Positions 17,925 through 27,531 of a DNA stretch of 29,866 bases are shown here, piece after piece. Origin of the DNA: Priapulus caudatus (lineage: Eukaryota > Priapulida > Priapulimorpha > Priapulimorphida > Priapulidae); the NCBI RefSeq assembly GCF_000485595.1, contig NW_014577763.1, positions 124,159-154,024 of the forward strand, in the 5' to 3' direction. The notes beneath the pieces are model-generated. The model was given only the letters and a program-made list of their open reading frames with translations, made no database searches and was not told the origin of the DNA. Each line of letters begins with the position of its first letter. The first letter of the stretch is position 1. Both the position numbers and the translations under genes were made by a program.

Positions 17925-17988
17925 GCGACTTTTTCATGCAACTTGGCTGGGATTCTAGAATTGCAGCCAAGTTGCATAAAAAAGTCGC
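17925..17988. repeat. Imperfect hairpin, 25-bp arms
   Basis: gcgactttttcatgcaactt + ggctg pairs with cagccaagttgcataaaaaa + gtcgc, with one mismatch and a 14-nt loop. It may be the core of a fold-back element. Confidence 0.75.
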
Positions 17989-18149
17989 CAGGATTCTGTC
18001 AGATAGCACGTGGTGTTCGATTGTCTAGACAGCGGAGTGTTGTCTCGTACTCTGCTTTCTAGACAGCCCCCGACCATGCCTGATTTTGTACGTGCCTAAG
18101 ATTACCCCAAGCGTGTTGGATAACGATGTCCTGCTGTGCCTTATGCCAC

Positions 18150-19015
18150 CTCCTTTCTGTGTCTTACGTTCTTATTGTGCTACGAATCTACCTCTCGTGT
18201 GGTATCTGTGTCTAAACTGGTGGTAATGACCGAAGGGGTTTACGCAGCTATTGGGGAGGTTTACGCAGGTATACGCGAGTATCGAGGTATATTCTTGTTG
18301 TATATTCCTCTTTATGTACAAACTGAAAAATAACTTGTATTTGTGGTGAACCAGCCTATCTTCCAGGGTAAGGCATGTCACTCGGGGACATAGCCACTGT
18401 GTTGAGCAGGGTATTGTTTAGGCACGAAATTATGCAACATGTGCAACGGAATTATTGTCGTGCCAATATATAGCCTCCAATCAGAATGGCTAATCGCGCT
18501 TTGTTCTAGTCAATCCACCGTTTGACCAATCAGGCCTAAAAAAGATGTTTGTTTCCGCTAACCTGACCGAGTACATTTTAACCCCCCCTTGTCGAATCTT
18601 TTTATTGTGATCGGCCAAAAAAGTGTAAAAAAAATGTTTTTTTAATATTTTTTTAAAATAAAAAAATGCCAACGTGATATCGATCGGTGAATGCATTGAT
18701 TTGACTTTTAAGTCATTATATGGGCTGTTATAAGTATAAAACAAGTATTGTTAGAATACAAAAAAAAATAAAAAATTGATAAAAAAAGGTTTTGCTTGCC
18801 TACCGTGTCCATTTTTTTTCAGCTCGTTAGCGGAAACAAACATATTTTTCTTAGGCTTCAGCAGTAACTGAGCCGTGATCGATAAGGGACCTTCGCAATT
18901 TCTCTCCCTCTCTTGGCTCTCTCTCTTTGTGGTACTCATCCCTGCCGTGATTTAACCCGGCTCTTTACTGTGTCACATACTTATTGTGTTACGAATCTAC
19001 CTATCGTATAGAGCC
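18150..19015. repeat. Two related segments, possible LTR remnants
   Basis: About 18158-18200 (tcttattgtgctacgaatctacctctcg) and 18970-19012 (acttattgtgttacgaatctacctatcg) are clearly related and lie in the same direction. The first is followed by ctaaactggtggtaatgacc, which could be a primer-binding region. They might be LTR pieces of the Gypsy element further right. Weakly supported. Confidence 0.35.
18532..18858. mobile_element. TIR element (GGCCTAAAAAAG ends)
   Basis: Left 18533-18562 (ggcctaaaaaagatgtttgt then ttccgctaac) pairs with right 18826-18857 (gttagcggaaacaaacatat then ttttcttaggct). About 327 bp, A/T-rich inside, with no coding frame. It lies between the two LTR-like segments. 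Confidence 0.7.
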
Positions 19016-19199
19016 GATCCGCGTATATATGTAAGTGTATTAGTCTGACGTTATTCTTTGATTAAACACGTTGGTTGAATGGGCGATGCATGAAGTAATA
19101 CATCTCCGTTGTTGATCTATGTCTTCCTCGTTCGCACCACACAGTTAATCAGAAACAGATAGCATCAGTCAAGATAGAAAAGGCATCTCAACATACAGG

Positions 19200-20930
19200 T
19201 GCACACTATGGGACAAGAAATAAACAGAAAGGAAATTTATCAACGCCTACTCTAACCAAGGCCAACCTAGATCACGTACCAGTACATCAGCGTGGAGCTC
19301 TAGAGGAGCTATTAATGCAAAATAGTGACTTGTTTGCTGAAAGCAACGTGACCTAGGACGTACCAACCTGGTAAATATGACAATAGACACCGAATGACAC
19401 CCACCTATACGACAAAAGCCATATCGAACACCGATTAATTATCGACCTATGATTGATCATCATGTGAATCAGCTATTAGAAGCCAAGATAATAGAACCTA
19501 GCAATAGCCCGTGGGCAAGTCCAGCCTTCATCGTTCTCAAGAAAGATGAACCTGAAGGACGAATGGTCATAGACTACAGGAAGCTTAACAAGGTCACAAG
19601 GAAGGACACATATCCATTACCCTGTATACAAGATATCCTTGGATCGTTAGGAAACTCACGTTTCTATTCAACTCTTGACCTAAAGGCGGGCTACTTCCAA
19701 ATAGCAATGGCAGAGGAGGACAAAGCCAAGACTTGTTTTATCACCTACAGAGGTGCATTCCAGCCGAATGTCCTTTCGTTCGGCTTGTCGAGTGCACCTA
19801 GCATTTATCAAAGATTATTAGATACCGTATTAAATGGATTACATCACAAGTGTGCCATTCCATACATAGATGACATAATCATTTTCAGCCAAACCTTCGA
19901 ACAACACCTATTAGACATCGAAGTGGTTTTTGACAGGTTACGCGATGCAGGGCTCAAGCTTAAAGCTTCAAAGTGTGAATTCCTCAAAGACAAGGTTAAT
20001 TATTTAGGACACATTGTCTCACCCCAGGGCATAGCCCCTGACCCAAAGAAAATCGAGGTAGTCAAACAGCTTAAAGACCCTAAAAACGGTCAAAGAAGTA
20101 CGACCATTCTTGGGCATGGCAACCTATTACCGGGCACACACTAAGTCATTTGCAAACATTGCAAAACCACTAACAGCATTAACACACAAATACGCCAAAT
20201 TCGAATAGAACAATGACGCAGAACACGCGTTTCAGACCCTAAAGCAGAAACTCACCAAAGCCCCAATCTTAGCATATCCGGACCCTACCAAGAGCTACCG
20301 TCTATTCACAGACGCCTCATCATACGCAGTAGGAGCCGCTCTTACACAAATAAACGACGAAGGAAACGAGGTCGTTATATCATACATCAGTCATCAGTTA
20401 AACGAAGGACAAATGCGTTGGCCAGTCATAGAAAGAGCAGCATATGCCATCGTCTATGGTCTACAGAAGTTGCGTCATTAGCTGGCCGGGGCGAAGTTTG
20501 TCATCGTTAGCGATCATAAACCACTACAATATCTGCTAACGAGCCCAAATCTTAAGAATGCTCGACTTCAGCGATGGGCATTAGTCATTTCGGAACACAA
20601 TGCGACAGTTGAGTATCGCTGTGGCCTAGCCCACAGAAATGCAGACGCATTATAATTTGTCACGAATCAAAACTAAAAGTGATCCCACACCAGAGGTAGA
20701 AATCCAACAAATCACCGATGAGCCAGGACCTAATACAAGTGCAAACGAGGACACACAGGTCAAACAGCCTGATACTACAGAGGTAGTTATTCAAGAGGTG
20801 CCGGAGGAGCACACAGAGCGACAAGAAGAACGGTCTTCAATTAATCATTCAGTATTAAATCTAACAGGAGTCAAAAAGGAGCAACGAGTAGACACCCAAC
20901 TGCAGAACATTATACGGGCCCTTGTGCCAA
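19200..20930 (+). pseudogene. Gypsy/Ty3 pol fragment: reverse transcriptase and RNase H, broken
   Basis: The frame at 19449-20144 has the RT order expected for Gypsy: IIEPSNSPWASPAFIVLKK, MVIDYRKLNKVTRKDTYPLP, FYSTLDLKAGYFQI, FGLSSAP, then PYIDDIIIFS (the catalytic YxDD box), and NYLGHIVSPQGI. A frameshift near 20090 leads to the tether and RNase H region (YPDPTKSYRLFTDASSYAVG, VSDHKPLQYLL), which has at least two in-frame stops. Past the RNase H end another frame gives a charged linker to 20930, where the element is cut before the integrase. Upstream (19200-19448) the pol N-terminal region is also interrupted. Not functional. Confidence 0.9.
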
Positions 20931-21351
20931 CTCACTTTGCCTGGGCACGAAGACGTGACACAAATTTATCCACAGTCTCCCCAGAATCCTAGGACAATCC
21001 ACGGAAAACATGTCTTTCATAGGGCTCATTCACCTTAGTGATGAAGTATGCATCCAATGTACGTACAGCATGTATATACACACATGGTGCCTCCGGGATT
21101 TCCCTCCCGTCCGCATCTACTCTGGTTGGGCCTGGACCAGGGTCTGGCAAAGTGTCAAACAGTTCTTGTACTTCTGGCCCCGCCGTGTGCAGCAACAATG
21201 CCCGTTGTTGTGGCGCATTTACCACCGCTTTTGCGTCAAGAAAGTACTGGAACGATTTCTTCCATTTGGCCCAGCGTGGTCCCAACTTGGAAGCATGGCC
21301 TGTCATATCGAACGGCCTTACGGCTCCAATTTCCAAACTTATGGCTGCCAT
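20930..21351 (-). pseudogene. Gypsy gag fragment, opposite strand
   Basis: The frame starts MAAISLEIGAVRPFDMTGHA and contains LGPRWAKWKKSFQYFL, QQRALLLHTAGPEVQELFDT, TLDAYFITKVNEPYERHVFR. This is the usual N-terminal gag pattern of many invertebrate Gypsy elements. A TAG at 20989 interrupts it, and gag-like residues (DSGETVDKFVSRLRAQAK) continue to about 20936. The fragment then abuts the plus-strand pol fragment at about 20930. The start codon is placed by the family's MA... start and by the LTR and primer site just upstream. Confidence 0.85.
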
Positions 21352-21397
21352 TATGCATCAAACGACTCACCAAGACTTTAACTACCTCGTCGCCACT

Positions 21398-21526
21398 GTT
21401 ATGTCCTCGCACCTCGGCTCTATGCCCGGCTCACAGCCTTAGTAAAAGACTAATATTCAAAAGCTTGTCGTATAATCATCCATCTTTTATTTCTCGTCTA
21501 GAACCGGGTGGCGGCGCCACCATACA
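21398..21526 (-). mobile_element. Short Gypsy LTR and primer-binding site
   Basis: Read on the minus strand the segment runs tgtatggtgg...ggacataaca, with TGT/ACA ends, 129 bp. It is followed at once by gtggcgacgaggtag, a typical Gypsy primer-binding sequence, and then the gag start at 21351. Only one LTR is present in the window. The outer limit is an estimate. Confidence 0.6.
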
Positions 21527-21551
21527 GCGGTAACTATTACTCTATTGAAAA

Positions 21552-21705
21552 CCTATTATTGCCGACAATTTCCTGTAAATGCCGTCCAAATGCTCATATA
21601 TATATTTATGTTTCAGTGTGCAGCAGCTTGCGTGCGGCAGCCAGCGTGTGTTGCAGATGAGCATTTGGACGGCATTTACAGTAAATTGTCGGCAATAATA
21701 CTAGG
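21552..21705. repeat. Long hairpin, 43-bp arms with one mismatch
   Basis: The left arm (attattgccgacaattt... to ...ccaaatgctcat, ending 21597) pairs with the right arm from 21657. The loop is about 59 nt. It sits immediately beyond the Gypsy LTR. It could be a fold-back MITE or a hairpin transcript. Confidence 0.8.
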
Positions 21706-22594
21706 TGAAGAGAGTAGAGGAACATTAGGACTTTGGTAGTAAATACATTTCGTATTTATTTAGCATTATATTTTATTGAAACGCTCCAAGTGCCTGTGAT
21801 CCAGAGAGACGGGATACCAGAGAAGTGTTGCCGAAAAGAGGTGTTGATCCTAAGCGCTGAGCGCAGATCTTGCGCGCAGTTCCGCGGCAAGGCGCACGCG
21901 ACCGCGGGAACGTCCTACGACAGTATGCAGCGCTGGCAGCTATAAGCCACACATCCACTCTTCGTACGGAAACCGCCACCGATACGGTAGGCTGCACAGT
22001 AAAACCACCTTGACAGCCACAAAGAAACTGAACTTAGGATGCCCTTTAAGCCGGGGGAGAGGTCACAAAAATCTTTTTTGGATGGGGTGCGAAATGAAAG
22101 TGTCAATGACACTATAGCTCACATTGGGTGTGATAGATGAGGAAGATGATATTTAAAATTTGGTAAGTGTTTCATTTATGACGGACCGAAATGTGATCAA
22201 ATGTCCATAATCCCTGTTTTATACTAATAGAAATTTCAGTTTTGTTTCAGGGTTAGATAGGCCATATATATTGTCAAAATATACCTAATTTGCATAATTA
22301 AAAAAAAAAATCAAAATCACTTGACGGTGTCAAGGTGAGCTCAAAATGCCTGCGCCCTGAAATCCAACGTGCTAAATCTGCAAGACGAGATGCATATATA
22401 TAGCAACAGCCCTGTATGATATATTTGTAATATGTGATTCCTGGTGCTTGTAAATAAAGCTCACTTGAAAAAGCATTTACTTTGTATACTGTGTCTAATT
22501 CTCATCGATTCCTTGCCTGAAATTTGAACTTAAATACATTTTAAGTTCCGAAAACATTTCTGTGTAATGTTTTGGGAAGGTTACTTTGGCTCAT
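21706..22594. other. No recognised gene
   Basis: Open frames here are short and lack family resemblance. An A-rich run (22301-22311) near taatttgcataatt and a gtaaataaagctcac motif (about 22450) look like repeat debris. Confidence 0.45.
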
Positions 22595-22804
22595 AGTGTC
22601 TATGTCCCCCAGAGTACTGCCGGAACGTACCCTGGTAACTATTTGATATGGTTAGGGTTAGGGTTAGGGTACGGGTTAGGGTTAGGGTTAGGGAGTAGGC
22701 GTAGGCAACTACTTAGACTCGTTAGTGGAGTAGGCGAGGTACGGTCCGGCATATTAGATAGTACCAGGGTACGTTCCGGCAGTACCCTGGGGGACATAGA
22801 CCCT
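22595..22804. mobile_element. TIR element with internal (TTAGGG)n, copy 2
   Basis: Ends tgtctatgtcccc / ggggacatagacc with the gccggaacgtaccctgg inner arms. A (ttaggg)n block lies at about 22651-22692. The translated repeat gives a meaningless Gly-Leu run. Confidence 0.85.
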
Positions 22805-23020
22805 CTCAGCCTAACTTTGTGCTGTATTCTCCATGTTCACATAACATTGCAAAATCATGCAAAAAACATTACCACATTGTTGCCACAATATAGAAAATGG
22901 TGTTTTGGCACCATTGTGGTAACATTTCTACACCATTACATTGTAACGTAACAATGTTTTCACAACGTTATTCTACAGTAAAACGTTGTTGCGGGAACCT
23001 CAAAAGAACACCACCTAGTT

Positions 23021-25985
23021 CAGTGCTCGAAATAAGAAAAAAAATGTGGTTGTCCAATCGGGTTGTCCGCAACAATTTCTGGTTGTCTCAAAAAAATTCC
23101 CCCAAATCTCCTATTTTCAATCACATAATAATATGGTCAGAAAACACCCAAAAACAGTGATGTAGCCAGGATTTTTTAACAAGGGTGGCCAAAAACAGCA
23201 AACTGCGCAAAATAGTGGATGACTTAATACTTTAATGGCTCCTCCGTCTCCCTCTCCACATCCTTAGTAACGGCTCCTCTACCTTCTCTGCAATCTTTGT
23301 TTTGGGTGCCATGCGAAAAGGCGACATTTTTGTTCATTGTTCTCTGCTCCCAAGATATGTAATTGTTCAGTGGCGGAAGTAGGCTATTGACGAGGTCTGG
23401 CCCACTGAGCAGAACGTTGTTAAGCGAGACTCCTCTGAACTGACAACTAGAGTCAAACACTACTCGGATTTTGTTTGGTTTCTTTGGGTGATACACCCCA
23501 AAGTGTGCCAAGTACCAGAATTCCTCTTCACGTTCGGGTCTGGTGGCTATCTCCGCATGTCCTTTGACAAAAAGATCCTGCATGAAGGTGACGTAGTGAT
23601 TTTTCTTCACTGGGTTCTGATTCAGAGAGCGCTTCAAACTCATCAGTCGTCTGTAAGCCGCCTCCCTGTTGTCGGGTAACGCCTGCCTCGGCACCTTGAA
23701 AGGCAGTGGGGCTGTCCAGCTGTTTGAACCATCCACGTACATCTCCTTATCCATAATAGCGAGAAACTTTCTATCATCTACGGAGAACCCCGCTCTGTTG
23801 TCGCTTTTGGTTTGTTTGAATACAGACTGTCCAATACCGTCCTCAAACCTACCATTTGCAAAGAATCCCTTCCTGACCTGGGAATCTGATTTCTCATGGC
23901 TTAGTGATAAGTTTGTGCCGTCGCCATCATCTAGTTCGACTGAATCAAGCCCGTCCACATATCTCACATCTCTGGGGTTGACTTCCCTTAGCAAAAACTT
24001 ATTCGGACAGGGCTGGAAGCACGATGTCCTCCCGTTGGCGTGTACAAACGTTTTGTATGTGCCCACCTGGTCAGGTATGTGTACTCCGTTGAGACACACA
24101 TCACCAATAATAACCCAACCCAGGTCTAGTCTTTGGGCAAATGGTAAATTCCCGGGTCCATTTCGCTGCTCCCGGACCTTGTGCACCTGCAGAACATCTC
24201 GGCCAAGTAACATCAAGATCTGAGCCTGCTTGTCAACATCAGGAACGTAGTCGGCAATTGATCGCAAATGAGCGTAGTGTCTTGCCACATCTGATGTCGG
24301 GATTTCAGAGCGATTGTTGGGAATGTCACTACACTCGATCAAGGTCGGTAGCGGAATTTTCACTTTCCCATCTAAGCTCTCGATAGTCAGATCTTTAGCT
24401 CTTCTTCCCTGAGTCTGTACTAGACCAGAGCATGTTCTGAGAGAGTAGGGACTGGAATTGCCCTTCAAATGTAACTCCTCAAAGATTTCGGGTCTGACTA
24501 GGGACCTGTTGCTTTGGTCGTCCAGCAGTGCGTACACTCTCTTCGCTAACTGTGGCTTTCCCAAAGGATATACGTTCACAAGAACGATCTTGGTACAGGA
24601 CTTCCCTAAACTTTTACTGTCTCCGCAGATTTCAGTGCATGTAGTCGATACACTGCTACTGGGCATATTCGAAGGTCTGTCTTCCCTGACATGCTTGCCT
24701 TCAGTTTGCTCCCCGCCATGCTGCGCAGGGGCATGGGATTTCCCTCGATCGACATGGAGGGCTGTAGCATGACGATCACTGCCACATTCGAGGCACCTTG
24801 CTTTCAACGTACAGTTTTTGGATACGTGTTTGGTGGACGCGAGGCATCTGAAGCACAGTTTCAAGTCTTTGAGAATGTTCAACCGTTCATCTAAGGGCTT
24901 CTCCCGGAATGATCGACATTTATGAAGAGGGTGAGGACTTTTGTGAATCGGACATTCTCCCACCTGGTCATGCGAGTTCTTACTATTGTCGACTTCAGTC
25001 TTTCTCGCGACTACCTTGTCGTTGGTTCTCCTGGTTCTAGATTCGGTCGTTAACGGAAAACTTGGATCGTTCCACTCGTCCGCCATCTTGCGGACGAACG
25101 TCGAAAAGAATTCGAACGGAGGGAATGCGACATCGTACTTGTCCTTGTACTCTCTTCCTCTTGTTCTCCACTTGGTTTGGAGACCGAATGGGAGTTTCTG
25201 AACAAAGTCATTGATCCCTAGATGCGTGTCTAGATAGCATAGACCAGGGAGTTCGCCCTTTGCAGCTTTCAGCATGTACAGAAGATCACTGAATTCCCTT
25301 AGCTGGCAATTTTCTTGGTTACCGATCTTCGGGAAGGCCTTAACCTTGCCCAACAGTGCGTCGGTGACCACTTCTGGCCTCCCATAGCTTTCATCCAATC
25401 GCTCCCATGCCTCTTGCAAACCGAGCGCTGGATCATGAACATTCACGGAACGAATCTTTGTTACGATTTCATGTGATCTCCTGTTTGTCCATTTTACGAG
25501 TAGATCTAGCTCCTCTGCGGGGGTAACATGTGTGTGTTTAATTGTGTTCTGAAAACTTAGCTTCCACGCTCTGTAATTCTCAGGACGCTCATCAAATTGT
25601 GTTAAACCCTGCACGACAAGATCCTTACGCGTGAAATACTCAAATAGACCTTTGACACCTGCCGTATCTGATGACATCTCGCTGCGTTGCTGCAGAGTAG
25701 CTTGTTGGGGCGGGTCAAGGTGCCACCTCTCATAAATCAGAAAACCTGACATATACCAGTGTTGGAAATAGCAGCTGGTATGCGTCGCTTTCCCACACCA
25801 TAGATTAATGGCGGGCTGCCAGGCTATAAGTGCTCTTGGAGAACCCAAGAAAATCATAAATAAAGTGCGTTTTTTCGTCAATTTTTTTCTTGGTTGTCCA
25901 CCGGACAATGTCTCAGACTGGTTAGGTTGTCCGGCACAAATTCTGGTTGTCTCGGACAACCGGACAACGCTTATTTTGAGCACTG
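23021..25985. mobile_element. CAGTG-ended DNA transposon (hAT-like) carrying a BEL/Pao fragment
   Basis: Inverted ends are cagtgctc(g/a)aaataag, 16 bp, flanked by tagtt at 23016-23020 and 25986-25990. The empty site at 15270 confirms the limits. Both subterminal regions carry several ggttgtcc / ggacaacc motifs in both directions, which look like transposase-binding repeats. No transposase is seen; nearly the whole interior is a BEL/Pao frame. A 5-bp duplication is known for some hAT groups, so the superfamily is inferred. Confidence 0.85.
23224..25677 (-). CDS. BEL/Pao retrotransposon gag-protease-partial RT, open reading frame
   Basis: This 817-codon open frame starts MSSDTAGVKGLFEYF. It shows, in order: a DUF1759-type gag (FDERPENYRAWKLSFQNTIK near residue 30 to about 190); Cys-His knuckles (CPIHKSPHPLHKC, CFRCLASTKHVSKNC, CLECGSDRH, about 250-330); a DUF1758 aspartyl protease core (ALLDDQSNRSLV); and the first part of a reverse transcriptase (KPNKIRVVFDSSCQFRG). 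The frame then leaves the family and stops at 23224, before the RT catalytic box. RNase H and integrase are absent and no LTR was found. The frame also extends 102 codons upstream to 25983, but that part translates transposon end sequence, so I chose the internal Met. That it is intact suggests recent origin or selection. Confidence 0.88.
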   Translation of the reverse strand: MSSDTAGVKGLFEYFTRKDLVVQGLTQFDERPENYRAWKLSFQNTIKHTHVTPAEELDLLVKWTNRRSHEIVTKIRSVNVHDPALGLQEAWERLDESYGRPEVVTDALLGKVKAFPKIGNQENCQLREFSDLLYMLKAAKGELPGLCYLDTHLGINDFVQKLPFGLQTKWRTRGREYKDKYDVAFPPFEFFSTFVRKMADEWNDPSFPLTTESRTRRTNDKVVARKTEVDNSKNSHDQVGECPIHKSPHPLHKCRSFREKPLDERLNILKDLKLCFRCLASTKHVSKNCTLKARCLECGSDRHATALHVDRGKSHAPAQHGGEQTEGKHVREDRPSNMPSSSVSTTCTEICGDSKSLGKSCTKIVLVNVYPLGKPQLAKRVYALLDDQSNRSLVRPEIFEELHLKGNSSPYSLRTCSGLVQTQGRRAKDLTIESLDGKVKIPLPTLIECSDIPNNRSEIPTSDVARHYAHLRSIADYVPDVDKQAQILMLLGRDVLQVHKVREQRNGPGNLPFAQRLDLGWVIIGDVCLNGVHIPDQVGTYKTFVHANGRTSCFQPCPNKFLLREVNPRDVRYVDGLDSVELDDGDGTNLSLSHEKSDSQVRKGFFANGRFEDGIGQSVFKQTKSDNRAGFSVDDRKFLAIMDKEMYVDGSNSWTAPLPFKVPRQALPDNREAAYRRLMSLKRSLNQNPVKKNHYVTFMQDLFVKGHAEIATRPEREEEFWYLAHFGVYHPKKPNKIRVVFDSSCQFRGVSLNNVLLSGPDLVNSLLPPLNNYISWEQRTMNKNVAFSHGTQNKDCREGRGAVTKDVERETEEPLKY

Positions 25986-26029
25986 TAGTTACATCCCCAG
26001 AACGTTACAAAAAACTTTTCGGAACGTTA

Positions 26030-26500
26030 TGCTAGCCGCACACTATACGATTTTGCACTGTGCACAGCACTAAGCCCCCGCACACTATATGACGCACACT
26101 CCCGATCGATCGGGAGGCCACCGCACACTGTCCGACTCAAAGTTGACGCAAACCATGGCACTCTCATGGCGTTCCAAGCGGATTTAGCGTGTACTAAGGG
26201 TCGGGAGTGTTTCCCATGGTTCGAATTCCATTCCATTCGAATGCGGTTCCCATGGCGCTGCTCTGTAATTGGTCAATTCTCTTCAGCGCTCGCCGATCGG
26301 GTCGGATGGCCACGCACAGTATCCGAGTCGCATCGTAAGCCCCCGCACACTATACGACCCGATCCGCTCCCGATTCAAAATTCGAATCGGGTCAAAATGA
26401 CCTCCCGAGCCAAACTTAAGCCTCTCGAGCCAAACTTGAGCCTCCCGGTTCAATCGTAAGCCTCCTGATCGCGCTCGGGTCGGATAGTGTGCGGCTAGCA
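26030..26500. mobile_element. Harbinger-like MITE, TTA target duplication
   Basis: Inverted ends tgctagccgcacacta / tagtgtgcggctagca, 471 bp, flanked by tta at 26027-26029 and 26501-26503. The empty site in the copy at 15168-15361 (gttagcttaac) confirms the insertion. A 3-bp TTA/TWA duplication is typical of PIF/Harbinger. The interior repeats the gcacactat-type motif. Confidence 0.88.
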
Positions 26501-26689
26501 TTAGTTTAACATTCTGTGAACGGTTCCAGAACGTGATTGGGCTAGCTGTGTAGCAACCATGCAATTCACATCTCAGGAGTTTAGACCTAGGATTAATGAC
26601 CGCTCTCAATGTCAGAAAAGCACTGAATGGTGGTAAAGAGGTCAGAAGGACACCCACATCCACGACTCATGCTTCATATAATCTTAGCT

Positions 26690-26827
26690 CCAAGAAACGA
26701 CAATACGGTATTACAATAGGGTTACAATAGGGTTACAGTAGGGTTACAATAGGGTTACAATAGGGTTACAATAGGGTTACAATACGGTATTGTATAGACA
26801 ATCCGTCGCACAGCCTGGTCGGGCTAC
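26690..26827. repeat. 11-bp telomere-like tandem repeat between inverted caatacggtatt
   Basis: Six to seven units of aatagggttac lie between caatacggtatt and aatacggtattg. The right flank (agacaatccgtcgcacagcctggtcgggcta) recurs near 14700. The left flank (agctccaagaaacg) recurs inverted near 27985. Confidence 0.75.
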
Positions 26828-26852
26828 ATATAATCTGATTATAGGCCGTTAT

Positions 26853-27219
26853 TTTTCATTGCGCTAACAATGGATTACGATACGTATTTATCTATAAACT
26901 AATAGTATAACATAGCGGGAAAATACTACCTCAATGTCAGGAACATCTTTGCTTACTGAATACATGGCGAGAACTTGACGTTGATAACACAAGTTAAAAA
27001 CATCAGAAGTGTGTCACTGTCCATACATGTAGTGAGTAGCGAGTGGCATATTGGCATTGGAGTGGTAGCGAAGTGTGCGCCGATGTGCGCATGTCCGTGG
27101 CGCACTACGAATCGTACGGTGCAGTTGCAGCCTTCAACCAATAAGTAATCCTTAATTTAAATAGCCGCACAATGCGCATCCAAACGCTAATTTCTCCAGT
27201 ACTATAGACTAGCAAATAC
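26853..27219. repeat. Dispersed repeat M, copy 2, with preceding 57-bp repeat
   Basis: 26905-27219 matches 16144-16462. The preceding 26853-26908 (ggccgttatttttcattg...aaactaatagtata) matches 29571-29624 near the right end. Confidence 0.85.
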
Positions 27220-27474
27220 TTCGTGTCATGCATAATCACACTACCTTATGACAAAAAAACTCTAGTTACTCCCATTTCACTGCGCGTTGTCTTATAAAAG
27301 GTATTTGGAGGTTGGTAAACGATAAAAGGAGAATGTTATATATGTACACTTATGTTATACTCTAGCAAACGGTTTCGAGCGTTGCCCGAACATTTGATTG
27401 ATGGTAAATTTCTATACTAAGTATCGGCATAGACTTGTATCGCCATAGTATATGGTATCGCTCAGTCATCTCTC

Positions 27475-27531
<57 letters not shown>

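Larger units (their letters stand above)
22919..26554. mobile_element. Dispersed repeat X, copy 2, split by two insertions
   Basis: Pieces at 22919-23020, 25991-26026 (after a 5-bp duplication) and 26504-26554 together align to the copy at 15168-15361. The order and orientation are preserved. Confidence 0.88.

Noticed and set aside
25678-25983. N-terminal extension of the BEL frame to Met at 25983
   Set aside because: These 102 codons read through the transposon's terminal and subterminal repeats and leader-like DNA and do not resemble gag.
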